Assembly (NCBI GenBank): GCA_009780985.1
Contig: WQYZ01000024.1
Span: 1-36,279 of the forward strand
Length of the DNA stretch: 36,279 bases
Reading direction: 5' to 3'
Source: Oscillospiraceae bacterium
GTDB taxonomy: Bacteria > Bacillota > Clostridia > Oscillospirales > WRJC01
This document shows positions 28,477 through 36,279 of this stretch, one piece after another. Within the stretch, counting starts at the first letter, position 1; every line of letters starts with the position of its first letter. A model generated the notes under the pieces. That model searched no databases. It was not told the origin of the DNA and worked only from the letters and a program-made list of their open reading frames with translations. A program made the position numbers and the translations under genes.

Positions 28477-29500
28477 CTCCCATACTTTCGGCATCATCCG
28501 TCACCTCCTCAGTTTCCGCTTGAACGTGAGCGTAATAATATTCGAGTGCTTTTATTATAGTCGATTCGATGTCTTCAAATTTTTGTTCAGGCTTAAAATA
28601 TTTTGTTACATATTTTGATTTTAATTTAAATGCTGGCGGTCGCGGAGCTTTCACTTTTTTCTTCCCTGTTAATATTTGCTCAATATCTTCATGTGTAAGT
28701 GGTTTTTTCTCCGAAGCTGTACGCAATATCTCCGCTTTTTTCATGTCGATTTTATAATATCCCGAACATAATACATCACTTAATATCTCCTGCTCATTTT
28801 CCGATAGATACGACAGCGAAACCCCTGCACGGATTGAAATCTCGTCGTTATCAAGTCGTTCTTTATGCGGATTAATCAATTTGTTTATACGAAGATAACG
28901 AGCAACTGTATCTTTCGATAAGTCATATTTATTGCCGACAATTTCACTCGAATTTATCTTTTTCGCCATTGGCGTATTTATTTCAGAATCCGCAATATTA
29001 CCTGCATTTACTATGTTTTCTATGTCTCGAATCAAATCTGTACGCTTGCCTTGACACTTGATTGCTTCGTGGTGCATTGATAACGTGATTGCCCGTTCTG
29101 AATGGGATAAATCCGCAAATGAACGCTGTATTAAATTTGTTTCCGTGACTATGAGCAATGCTTCTTCTTCCGTTAAGCCTTCTTTTATAATCGCTATAAT
29201 CGTCTCAAGCCCCGCAGTTTTTGACGCCTCCGCTCTGTTATGTCCGCTGAGGATTTCATATGTAAAATCGTCTATCGGGCGCACCACTATTGGTATAATC
29301 ACGCCATTTGCTTTTATACTCTCTACCATATCTGTAAAACGCTCTCCCTCGTATATTTTGAACGGGTGATTTTTGAACGGATATATTTTATCAAGCGGCA
29401 GATTGTATATCGGGTCGTTTTTCGATTTGCTCGCTGGGTCCGTTACCGCAAATATATCTTTCATGCTTTTCAGCTTGAACCCTGTATATTCATTGCTCAT
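28430..29500 (-). CDS. ParB/Spo0J-like protein
   Basis: [86 protein letters not shown]. Confidence 0.9.
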   Translation of the reverse strand: MSNEYTGFKLKSMKDIFAVTDPASKSKNDPIYNLPLDKIYPFKNHPFKIYEGERFTDMVESIKANGVIIPIVVRPIDDFTYEILSGHNRAEASKTAGLETIIAIIKEGLTEEEALLIVTETNLIQRSFADLSHSERAITLSMHHEAIKCQGKRTDLIRDIENIVNAGNIADSEINTPMAKKINSSEIVGNKYDLSKDTVARYLRINKLINPHKERLDNDEISIRAGVSLSYLSENEQEILSDVLCSGYYKIDMKKAEILRTASEKKPLTHEDIEQILTGKKKVKAPRPPAFKLKSKYVTKYFKPEQKFEDIESTIIKALEYYYAHVQAETEEVTDDAESMGDVVVGEADISEDDSG

Positions 29501-30287
29501 TCTGTATCAACTCCTCCGCGAAAAATCTGTAACTCTCGGCTATCTTGCCGTTTGGATCATGCTCGAATATACTCGTCGAACGTGCCTGAGTTTCAGTTAC
29601 GCGAATCGACATGGGGATTTTTGTGTCGAATATGCGGAAATATTTCCCGTATGTTTCATTTAGTGTATTTATAACTTCCTTGTGGAATTTAACCCGACCA
29701 TCATACATGGTTATAAGCACGCCTGTTATGTCAAGACGCGGATTCAGATTCTCTTTTACGTTCGCTATCGTTGACAATAACAATTCCAAACCTTTTGCGC
29801 TGAAAAACTGAGGCTGCATTGGTATCAATACCCTGTCTGCCGCATTTAAAGCGTTGATTGTTAAAATATTTAAAGAAGGCATTGTGTCAATCAAAATTAT
29901 ATCATAATCATTTTTGACATAGTTAATTAGTTTCTTCAGCGCGTTTTCACGGCTTATTTTATTTATCAGAACAGCCTCTATATTTATCAGGTCAATGCTT
30001 GACGGTATTATATCCATATCCTGATTGTTTAAAATATATTCTCTCTTTCGCAATAATTCAGAGTGTTCGGGTTTAAATCCATCGCTTATAATTTCTTGTA
30101 TAACAGCAGCTATAGTGACAGATAATTCGTCCGGCTGCTGGTAACCGACTGCCATAGTCAAATTTGCCTGTGGGTCTAAGTCAATTAATAGGACTTTTTT
30201 CCCCATTCGCGAAAGAGACGCACCGAGATTCAATGTTAGAGTAGTCTTCCCTACCCCGCCTTTTTGGTTGCTGATTGCGTAAATCAT
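29490..30287 (-). CDS. ParA/Soj ATPase
   Basis: MIYAISNQKGGVGKTTLTLNLGASLSRMGKKVLLIDLDPQANLTMAVG. Confidence 0.95.
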   Translation of the reverse strand: MIYAISNQKGGVGKTTLTLNLGASLSRMGKKVLLIDLDPQANLTMAVGYQQPDELSVTIAAVIQEIISDGFKPEHSELLRKREYILNNQDMDIIPSSIDLINIEAVLINKISRENALKKLINYVKNDYDIILIDTMPSLNILTINALNAADRVLIPMQPQFFSAKGLELLLSTIANVKENLNPRLDITGVLITMYDGRVKFHKEVINTLNETYGKYFRIFDTKIPMSIRVTETQARSTSIFEHDPNGKIAESYRFFAEELIQNEQ

Positions 30288-30344
30288 TTTAAATTACTCC
30301 CTCTTATTTTAATATGATGCGCGGTATTTTTATTTTTTATAAAG

Positions 30345-30375
30345 CAGGAGCTTCCATTAAACCTGAAAGCTCCTG
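30345..30375. terminator. Hairpin downstream of truncated spoVAD / upstream of parA
   Basis: CAGGAGCTTccattaaacctgaAAGCTCCTG, 9-bp perfect stem; A/T-rich on the parA side. Confidence 0.5.
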
Positions 30376-30413
30376 ATGTGTGTAGATACCAATTTGCATA
30401 CAGCTCGTCTTGG

Positions 30414-31025
30414 TTATGGTCCTATTATATCATCTACAGGTGCCATTGCCGCGCCCATATTTGAAATATCTTTGATGCCTTTGTCAACCATCTTGCCGAA
30501 CAAAACCTCTGTTATCTGCGGTCTGCCGGTGTCAGCCGACGAATCGCCCAAAATCGCCGCGCCCGCGCCTGTAACAGTCCACTGGGCAGTTGGCGCGCGC
30601 TGACCGCCGTATTCGAGGGGGAATCTGAACTGGCGTTCCGCCGAGCAGAAATGCGACGACGTCACGGCGGCGAGTTTTGAAAAATGCCCGCTGTCGATCA
30701 AAACGCTGCCGACCGAAAGACTTTCCGTCATTGTCGAGCACGCCCCGAAAAGCCCGATAAATGGCACGTCAAACTCAATTAGCCCATATGTTGAACTTAT
30801 ACATTGATTTAATAAATCCCCCGCAAGAAGAGCGTTTAATTCTTTCTGGTGGAGTTTAGCTTTTTTCAATGCAGTATTTAATGCAAGCCTCTGCATTTCG
30901 CTTTCACCTGCCTCAAACGTTTTTGTTCCAAATTTTACATCGTCGTTTGTGATGTCGAAAAATTCGCCGAGAGGTCCTTCTTTTTCTTTTGTTGTCCCGA
31001 CAGCCGCAGACGATAAAATATACAC
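30414..31025 (-). pseudogene. spoVAD: Stage V sporulation protein AD, C-terminally truncated
   Basis: EGPLGEFF..NALLAGDLLNQCISSTYGL..FIGLFGACSTMTESLSVGSVLID..TSSHFCSAERQFRFPLEYGGQRAPTAQWTVTGAGAAIL; ends early after NMGAAMAPVDDIIGP*. Confidence 0.85.
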
Positions 31026-31102
31026 GGGCTTATTGAGTTTTATTACTTCTGTTTTTCTTTCTATAATTTAATCACATCCTTGATTTTATTTTTCGTAAAA
31101 AT

Positions 31103-31145
31103 AAAAAACGAAACTGATATTAATATAACCTGTTTCGTTTTTTTT
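31103..31145. terminator. Intrinsic terminator (possibly bidirectional)
   Basis: AAAAAACGAAAC tgatattaatataacct GTTTCGTTTTTTTT. Confidence 0.75.
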
Positions 31146-31202
31146 ATGTTTTTTATGCAATGTAAAATTTTATCTTTTAATCAAAATACGGGTTTAATTC
31201 CC

Positions 31203-31283
31203 CGCGGTCTTGCCGCGTTCCATATAACTAAAAACATTGGCTACGGGAAATGTAAACCGATACCCCGAAGTCTTGCTTCGGGG
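31203..31283. repeat. Pair of hairpins sharing a TCTTG loop
   Basis: CGCGGtcttgCCGCG (31203..31217) and CCCCGAAGtcttgCTTCGGGG (31263..31283). Confidence 0.6.
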
Positions 31284-31570
31284 AGAATTCATTGTTAATG
31301 CGATATTTTAACTAAAAAATGCGCTAATATAATTATTTAAAGAGTTTTTCGGCAAAACATACGGATTTACAGTTGCGGTAATATTTGTAATAGGTGAGGT
31401 TATCGTGCCAATTCTGTCAAATACATAAAAAAATACAGCTATAAAACGACTTTATCAAGGAGTTTTATAAAAATTTTATTTTTATTTTCATCAGATTTAA
31501 TGTTGAATTTTTCATTTTTTTATTCTATTATAATATATAAATACAATCTATAATTCAAGGATAAAAATTT

Positions 31571-32284
31571 ATGTTAAAACTTATAATTTTTGATATGGAC
31601 GGCGTCTTGGTCGATTCAGAACCGGCAATTACGCACGCTTCGATTGAGGCTCTGAAAGAAATAGGCGTAGATGCGAAAGATAAGGACTTCAAAGAGTTCA
31701 CCGGTATGGGCGATGATAAATTTATACAAGGCGTAGCGGAAAAATACGGCAAAATATACGACGTTAAGCTGAAACTCCGTGCATATGAAGTATATACTGC
31801 GCGAAAAGACAGCGTAAAAGTTTTTCCTAAAGCAAAAAAATTGATACAGAATATCAACAATATAGGACTTAAATGCGCTGTAGCGTCAGCGTCGGATTTA
31901 GTGAAAGTCAAGATAAATCTTGCAAGAATAAAACTCGGCAAATCGATTAAAATAATCACAACAGACGACAGCAGTCAGGATGTCATGAAGTCGGGAGGTC
32001 AAATTCGTCCGCTTTATGTAATCACCGGAACCGATGTCAGGAATAAAAAACCCGACCCTGAAATATTTTTAAAAGCCGCTCAAACGGCGGGAATTGATCC
32101 GGAATACTGTCTTGTCATAGAGGACGCGGTAAGCGGCGTTCAGGCGGCAAAAGCCGCCGGCATGAAGTGTATCGGCGTGACGACTTCATTTAACCGGCGG
32201 ACTTTATTAAACGCGGGCGCGGATTTTGTCATAAACAAGCTGTACAGCGCGTTTGATATTATCAAAAATATTAAAAATAATTAA
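31571..32284 (+). CDS. HAD-superfamily hydrolase (beta-phosphoglucomutase-like)
   Basis: MLKLIIFDMDGVLVDSEPAI..KKPDPEIFLKAAQTAGIDPEYCLVIEDAVSGVQAAKAAGM. Confidence 0.92.
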   Translation: MLKLIIFDMDGVLVDSEPAITHASIEALKEIGVDAKDKDFKEFTGMGDDKFIQGVAEKYGKIYDVKLKLRAYEVYTARKDSVKVFPKAKKLIQNINNIGLKCAVASASDLVKVKINLARIKLGKSIKIITTDDSSQDVMKSGGQIRPLYVITGTDVRNKKPDPEIFLKAAQTAGIDPEYCLVIEDAVSGVQAAKAAGMKCIGVTTSFNRRTLLNAGADFVINKLYSAFDIIKNIKNN

Positions 32285-33447
32285 ATCGAATTTATAAACT
32301 GTCTCGCGGTTCTTCCTGAAAAGCCGTTGTATTTCAACGCAAACACGAGCGATTTTTCTTTCAAATTTTCGTTTTCGATTTCTTCCGTATTTATGGTATG
32401 TGATTTAAGCAGATTTTCGACTATATACAGATATTCCTGTTTTGTACACGACGTAAATGACAGTTTTATCCCGAAACGCTCGGATAAAGACATCAGTTCG
32501 TTCTTTGTATCGTTTACGTGAACATCGTCTCCTTCCCTGTCCTGCCATGTTTCCCGGATTAAATGTTTTCTGTTCGACGTCGCATAAATCAGAATATTGT
32601 TCGGCTGTTTTGTGATTTTGCCGTCTATTATAGATTTTATGATTTTATATTCCGTCTCGTTTGTTTCAAACGATAAATCGTCTATAAAAATTATGTATTT
32701 CAAGTTTTTATTTTTTATTTCGTATGCGATTTTTTCAAAATATATTATCTCCTGTTTATCTAATTCGATTAATCTTAATCCTTGCGGATAATATTTATTT
32801 AAAACAGCTTTTACAAGTGTGGATTTTCCCATGCCGGAATCTCCCTCCAATAATATATTGTTTGCGCGCTTTTCAAGATTGTCCCCATTTAAAAATAGTT
32901 CTGTATTTTCGCATATGACGTTTTTCTGATAATCTATGCAGTATAAATCGTCGATATTGCACCTGTCAAGACTGAATATATCTATTCCGGCGAGTTTATT
33001 GCTGTCGGAATCCCATTTGAACGCGAGGCAGTTATTGCTATCACCGCCGCCGAATGTTTTATAAAAATCAATTATGCCGTCGAGCAATTCCTGCGGACTT
33101 TCGAGACTGCATAATTCCTGCATTTTTATATTATATTTGGGAAAATTTATATTTTTTTCGAATTTGCTTGGCGCATACGAATTAAACCATGCAGGTGTCT
33201 GCGGATTAAAAAATTCCGCGAATACTTCACGAATATCCGAAAGTGCTGCACTTTTTAAATCCAAACCTGGTTCTTCTCCCCTCTCGCAGACTTCGGATAA
33301 AATATTTACGTCTTTGACTATCAGCGTCAAAATCATTTCTTTATAAATTTTGTCCGTCACAGACTGCGTTTCCGCAAAGTATATCATATTGCGCAGGACT
33401 TTTTTCTCTTTTATCAGTTCTATCATATCAGGCTTAAAAATTAACAT
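32281..33447 (-). CDS. DUF815-like AAA ATPase
   Basis: ANNILLEGDSGMGKSTLVKAVLNKYYPQGLRLIELDK; IIFIDDLSFE; ATSNRKHLIRETWQDREGDDVH; ATG at 33447 preferred over 33609. Confidence 0.85.
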   Translation of the reverse strand: MLIFKPDMIELIKEKKVLRNMIYFAETQSVTDKIYKEMILTLIVKDVNILSEVCERGEEPGLDLKSAALSDIREVFAEFFNPQTPAWFNSYAPSKFEKNINFPKYNIKMQELCSLESPQELLDGIIDFYKTFGGGDSNNCLAFKWDSDSNKLAGIDIFSLDRCNIDDLYCIDYQKNVICENTELFLNGDNLEKRANNILLEGDSGMGKSTLVKAVLNKYYPQGLRLIELDKQEIIYFEKIAYEIKNKNLKYIIFIDDLSFETNETEYKIIKSIIDGKITKQPNNILIYATSNRKHLIRETWQDREGDDVHVNDTKNELMSLSERFGIKLSFTSCTKQEYLYIVENLLKSHTINTEEIENENLKEKSLVFALKYNGFSGRTARQFINSI

Positions 33448-33502
33448 TTTTATTTTATATTCTCCTTTTATTTTTTTATAATATAATTCAGAAAGAAGGC
33501 GC

Positions 33503-34228
33503 ATTTTTATAATATCTCTTGTTATTCCGGTATACAACGAAGAAAAAATAATTAAAAACACTGTAGAATCAGTCAAAAATTTTATGGACGGCACTTTTAA
33601 GAACAACAATATAGATTACGAAGCGATTTTCGTAAACGACGGAAGCGTCGATAATACGTTAAAGATAGCAAATGAATTTGCGGACGAAAATATAAAAATA
33701 GTCTCATATGAGAAAAACAAAGGCAAAGGCGGCGCAGTCCGGACAGGTATGCTCGCGGCGATAGGCGATATAGTCTTTTTCACTGACTGTGATCTGGCAT
33801 ACGGGCTTGAAGTGGTAAAACAGGGATATGACATATTTGAAAAAAATCCCGATGCCGATTTAGTAATCGGCTCGCGAAAATTACACAAAGACGGTTACGC
33901 GGCATACACTTTGCTGCGAAAAATCATGTCCCACATATTTTATATGGTGGTCAAGGTTTACGGCGGAATAAAACAGTCGGATTCGCAGAGCGGTATAAAA
34001 GGCTTCAGAAAAGAAGCTGCGAAAAAAATCTTCAGTTTATGCGAGACAAACAGCATGGGTTTCGATGTCGAAGTTTTGTTAATCGCATATAAATTAGACT
34101 TAAAAATCGCGGAAATGCCGGTAAAAATCGTAAATCACAGGGAATCTAAAGTAAGCGCGATAAAAACCAGTCTGCAAATGCTTAGGGATATATCCGTAAT
34201 CAAAAAAAGAGTAAAGAAATTAAAATAA
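33503..34228 (+). CDS. Family 2 glycosyltransferase
   Basis: Coding extends upstream of 33584: FIISLVIPVYNEEKIIKNTVESVKNFMDGTF; FVNDGSVDNTLKIA; GKGGAVRTGMLAAIGDIVFFTDCD; no in-frame ATG, ATT at 33503 or ATA at 33509. Confidence 0.82.
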   Translation: MFIISLVIPVYNEEKIIKNTVESVKNFMDGTFKNNNIDYEAIFVNDGSVDNTLKIANEFADENIKIVSYEKNKGKGGAVRTGMLAAIGDIVFFTDCDLAYGLEVVKQGYDIFEKNPDADLVIGSRKLHKDGYAAYTLLRKIMSHIFYMVVKVYGGIKQSDSQSGIKGFRKEAAKKIFSLCETNSMGFDVEVLLIAYKLDLKIAEMPVKIVNHRESKVSAIKTSLQMLRDISVIKKRVKKLK

Positions 34229-34241
34229 TAAAATACGCCGC

Positions 34242-34766
34242 TTATTTTTCGGGATATGAGATTATTTTGAACGGAACTTCTTCCACCGACGTGATATGAC
34301 GCTGAGCTTTACCTATCACATTTTCCGGGCGGCATACAATTTTGCTCATCAAAACCTTGAATTCGGGAAAAAATACTGAAGCGGGAACTTTACGCCCATT
34401 ACATTTACACAGTATTTCCCACGCTTTTTTGTAATCGGGACTTTCACGCGGAATAAATTCCATTTCCCCAAACGCCATCACAGAACGGTAATCATGGCTT
34501 GAATTGTCGTAGTCATTGTATATATGATCTATAAATTTATGTGCAGTTACGCATACTTTGGGATTATTTTCGATTAACTTGTTTTTATATCCCTCTGTTG
34601 CGTGGTGCATATAGAAAATGAGATTTTCTTCAAATTCATATCCGAAGTTCACAGGGAGCACATATGGATATTCGTCGTCAAAAAAGCCTATATTGATGAT
34701 GTCGCACATATCCAAAATAGCCTTGATTATTTCTTTATCGCGGATTTCACGGTCTGCATGGTACAT
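34242..34766 (-). CDS. Pyridoxamine 5'-phosphate oxidase-like (NimA-like) flavoprotein
   Basis: IINIGFFDDEYPYVLPVNFGYEFEENLIFYMHHATEGYKNKLIENNPKVCVTAH. Confidence 0.82.
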   Translation of the reverse strand: MYHADREIRDKEIIKAILDMCDIINIGFFDDEYPYVLPVNFGYEFEENLIFYMHHATEGYKNKLIENNPKVCVTAHKFIDHIYNDYDNSSHDYRSVMAFGEMEFIPRESPDYKKAWEILCKCNGRKVPASVFFPEFKVLMSKIVCRPENVIGKAQRHITSVEEVPFKIISYPEK

Positions 34767-34845
34767 ATTGGCATTTTTCCTTTCTGTGTTTAAAAATAAT
34801 ATATGTTATATAAATAAAATAATTTTGAAAAGAGGTTTATATTTT

Positions 34846-35307
34846 ATGATAATAAAAGTTGACGAAGTTCCGGCAAATCACAGAAACCAACACGAGCCGT
34901 ACGAATATTACAAGCGTCCGCTTGTACTTCCGGGCAAAGAATCAAAATACTCTATTGTTTCAATATACGAAATACCGCCGGGAAAATCTAATTACCCTTA
35001 TCATTATCACATGCAGATGGAAGAAGCCTTTTATATCATCAGCGGCTCGGGAATCGTCAAAACTCCCGACGGGGAACGGCAAATCACAGCTGGAGACGTA
35101 CTGTTTTTCCCCACTGGAGAAAAAGGCGCGCATAAACTCACAAACACATCGGACAGCGAACCTCTCAAATACATAGATTTTGACGCGTCCATAATACCGC
35201 TCGATGCGGCGTTTCAGCCTGATTCAGGCAAAGTGATATTATACGGCTCTGGGGTGCGTCAGATTTATAAAACTGACGACCAAGCTGAATATTATGACGG
35301 AGAGTAG
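34846..35307 (+). CDS. Cupin-domain protein
   Basis: YPYHYHMQMEEAFYIISGSGIVKTPDGERQITAGDVLFFPTGEKGAHKLTNTSD; RBS AGAGG and ATG at 34846. Confidence 0.88.
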   Translation: MIIKVDEVPANHRNQHEPYEYYKRPLVLPGKESKYSIVSIYEIPPGKSNYPYHYHMQMEEAFYIISGSGIVKTPDGERQITAGDVLFFPTGEKGAHKLTNTSDSEPLKYIDFDASIIPLDAAFQPDSGKVILYGSGVRQIYKTDDQAEYYDGE

Positions 35308-35338
35308 GTTTTATTTAAGTTAAACGTGGAGTTATCTT

Positions 35339-36019
35339 ATGAATAATTCTAAAAAAATAATTTTATTATTTTTTATTGTATCTATTATATGTATTATTTC
35401 TGTTATAGCCGTTTCCGATGTTCCATTGATTACAAAATATTATGCGAATGTATATTGGCAATATGAAACAACTGCGGGAAACGGTCAATCTGCCGACACA
35501 AACCAAAATAATAATTTTGACACTCTGAACGAAGAAGCCAAAATTGAAATAATAAAAGAAAATTTTCTCAAATCAATAGACGAGGATAAGTATTACGGCG
35601 GCGCATATTGGAACGGCGATGATCTTATACGCGACGATAACGGAAATATTGTCACTAACGAAAAAGGCAAACCGTTAAGGAGATACGACAGGGATTTGTA
35701 CATATTAATCACAGATTTAAAAATTGTGCCGGATTATCTCAGAACCGCAAACCCAAAACTGCATTTTCGTGAAGTAAAATATTCTCAGCAACAATTAATG
35801 GATTGGGCTGATCTTTTATTTAAAATGCTTGATCCCGCCACTGTTGATAATGAAAACGACTATAATAGTATAAAAATTTGGGGAACGGGAATTGACACGG
35901 AAAACAACCGAATTGAAATATCCGTTTCGGAAATTTTCGACATATCTGAAATGCCTCCGCAAATCCCAAAAGACGCATATATTATCGAATACGGGGGCGG
36001 TCCCGCAGCAGGTTTATAA
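35339..36019 (+). CDS. Hypothetical membrane-anchored/exported protein
   Basis: N-terminal KKIILLFFIVSIICIISVIAV TM helix then a soluble domain. Confidence 0.6.
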   Translation: MNNSKKIILLFFIVSIICIISVIAVSDVPLITKYYANVYWQYETTAGNGQSADTNQNNNFDTLNEEAKIEIIKENFLKSIDEDKYYGGAYWNGDDLIRDDNGNIVTNEKGKPLRRYDRDLYILITDLKIVPDYLRTANPKLHFREVKYSQQQLMDWADLLFKMLDPATVDNENDYNSIKIWGTGIDTENNRIEISVSEIFDISEMPPQIPKDAYIIEYGGGPAAGL

Positions 36020-36031
36020 GTTAAATCGAGT

Positions 36032-36277
36032 CTAATTCAAATAAATAACCAGCATATACCTGAAGTACAGGAGCCGTTCAAGTCTGTATTTTACGCCGAG
36101 CTGTTTCATCTGACTGCGTATCTGCGCAAAAGTCATGTAATCGTCGTATTTTGCGTGTTCTTCCCAAATCTTTTTTTCTTCGTAACTTTGCTCGTTTTTC
36201 TCTGTTTTGCCGTTGCGGATTCTGTTCATCACAATATTTGTCGGTATTGCGGCTAAATCTGTAAGATAATCTGTCAC
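36032..36277 (-). CDS. Hypothetical protein, partial at window end
   Basis: Open frame to the window edge; charged C-terminus FAQIRSQMKQLGVKYRLERLLYF. Confidence 0.4.
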   Translation of the reverse strand: MTDYLTDLAAIPTNIVMNRIRNGKTEKNEQSYEEKKIWEEHAKYDDYMTFAQIRSQMKQLGVKYRLERLLYFRYMLVIYLN

Positions 36278-36279
36278 AG

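Overview
The window looks like a low-GC Firmicute integrative/conjugative element (Tn1549/CTn-like gene content, ~1-30.3 kb) next to chromosomal genes (~30.4-36.3 kb). The element carries, mostly on the minus strand: a thioester/SpaA(Cna_B)-repeat adhesin, a class-D-like sortase, a CD1107-like surface protein, Rpn/PDDEXK-family nucleases, a VirD4 coupling protein, a SAM methyltransferase, an NTase-NTase-HEPN cassette, a Phd/RelE-type TA pair, a MobP-like relaxase, an RHH MobC-like protein, a giant MutS-I/N6-methylase/SNF2 protein, ParB and ParA. Two IS200/IS605 elements are inserted in transfer genes. The chromosomal side has a truncated spoVAD, HAD, DUF815 ATPase, GT2, PNPOx-like and cupin genes. 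Main finding: the Maff2-TrbL segment (8354..10538) appears to be a 2.2-kb inversion with both breakpoints at TTGAT sites, one of them exactly at the left end of IS605 copy 1. Reversing it on paper rebuilds a full-length Rpn gene in register (7598..8353 plus 10404..10543) and gives virD4 a 20-codon in-frame tail now stranded at 8349..8407, with the expected virD4-Maff2-TrbL order. Other notable observations: an exact 31-bp tandem duplication that alone breaks the giant helicase ORF; a paralogous relaxase tail plus a fold-back inverted repeat next to the TA module; tandem Rpn modules; single-base frameshifts in the adhesin, the CD1107-like protein and both TnpBs; and NTases with degenerate DxD motifs. 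All family names come from reading motifs by eye; no database search was run.
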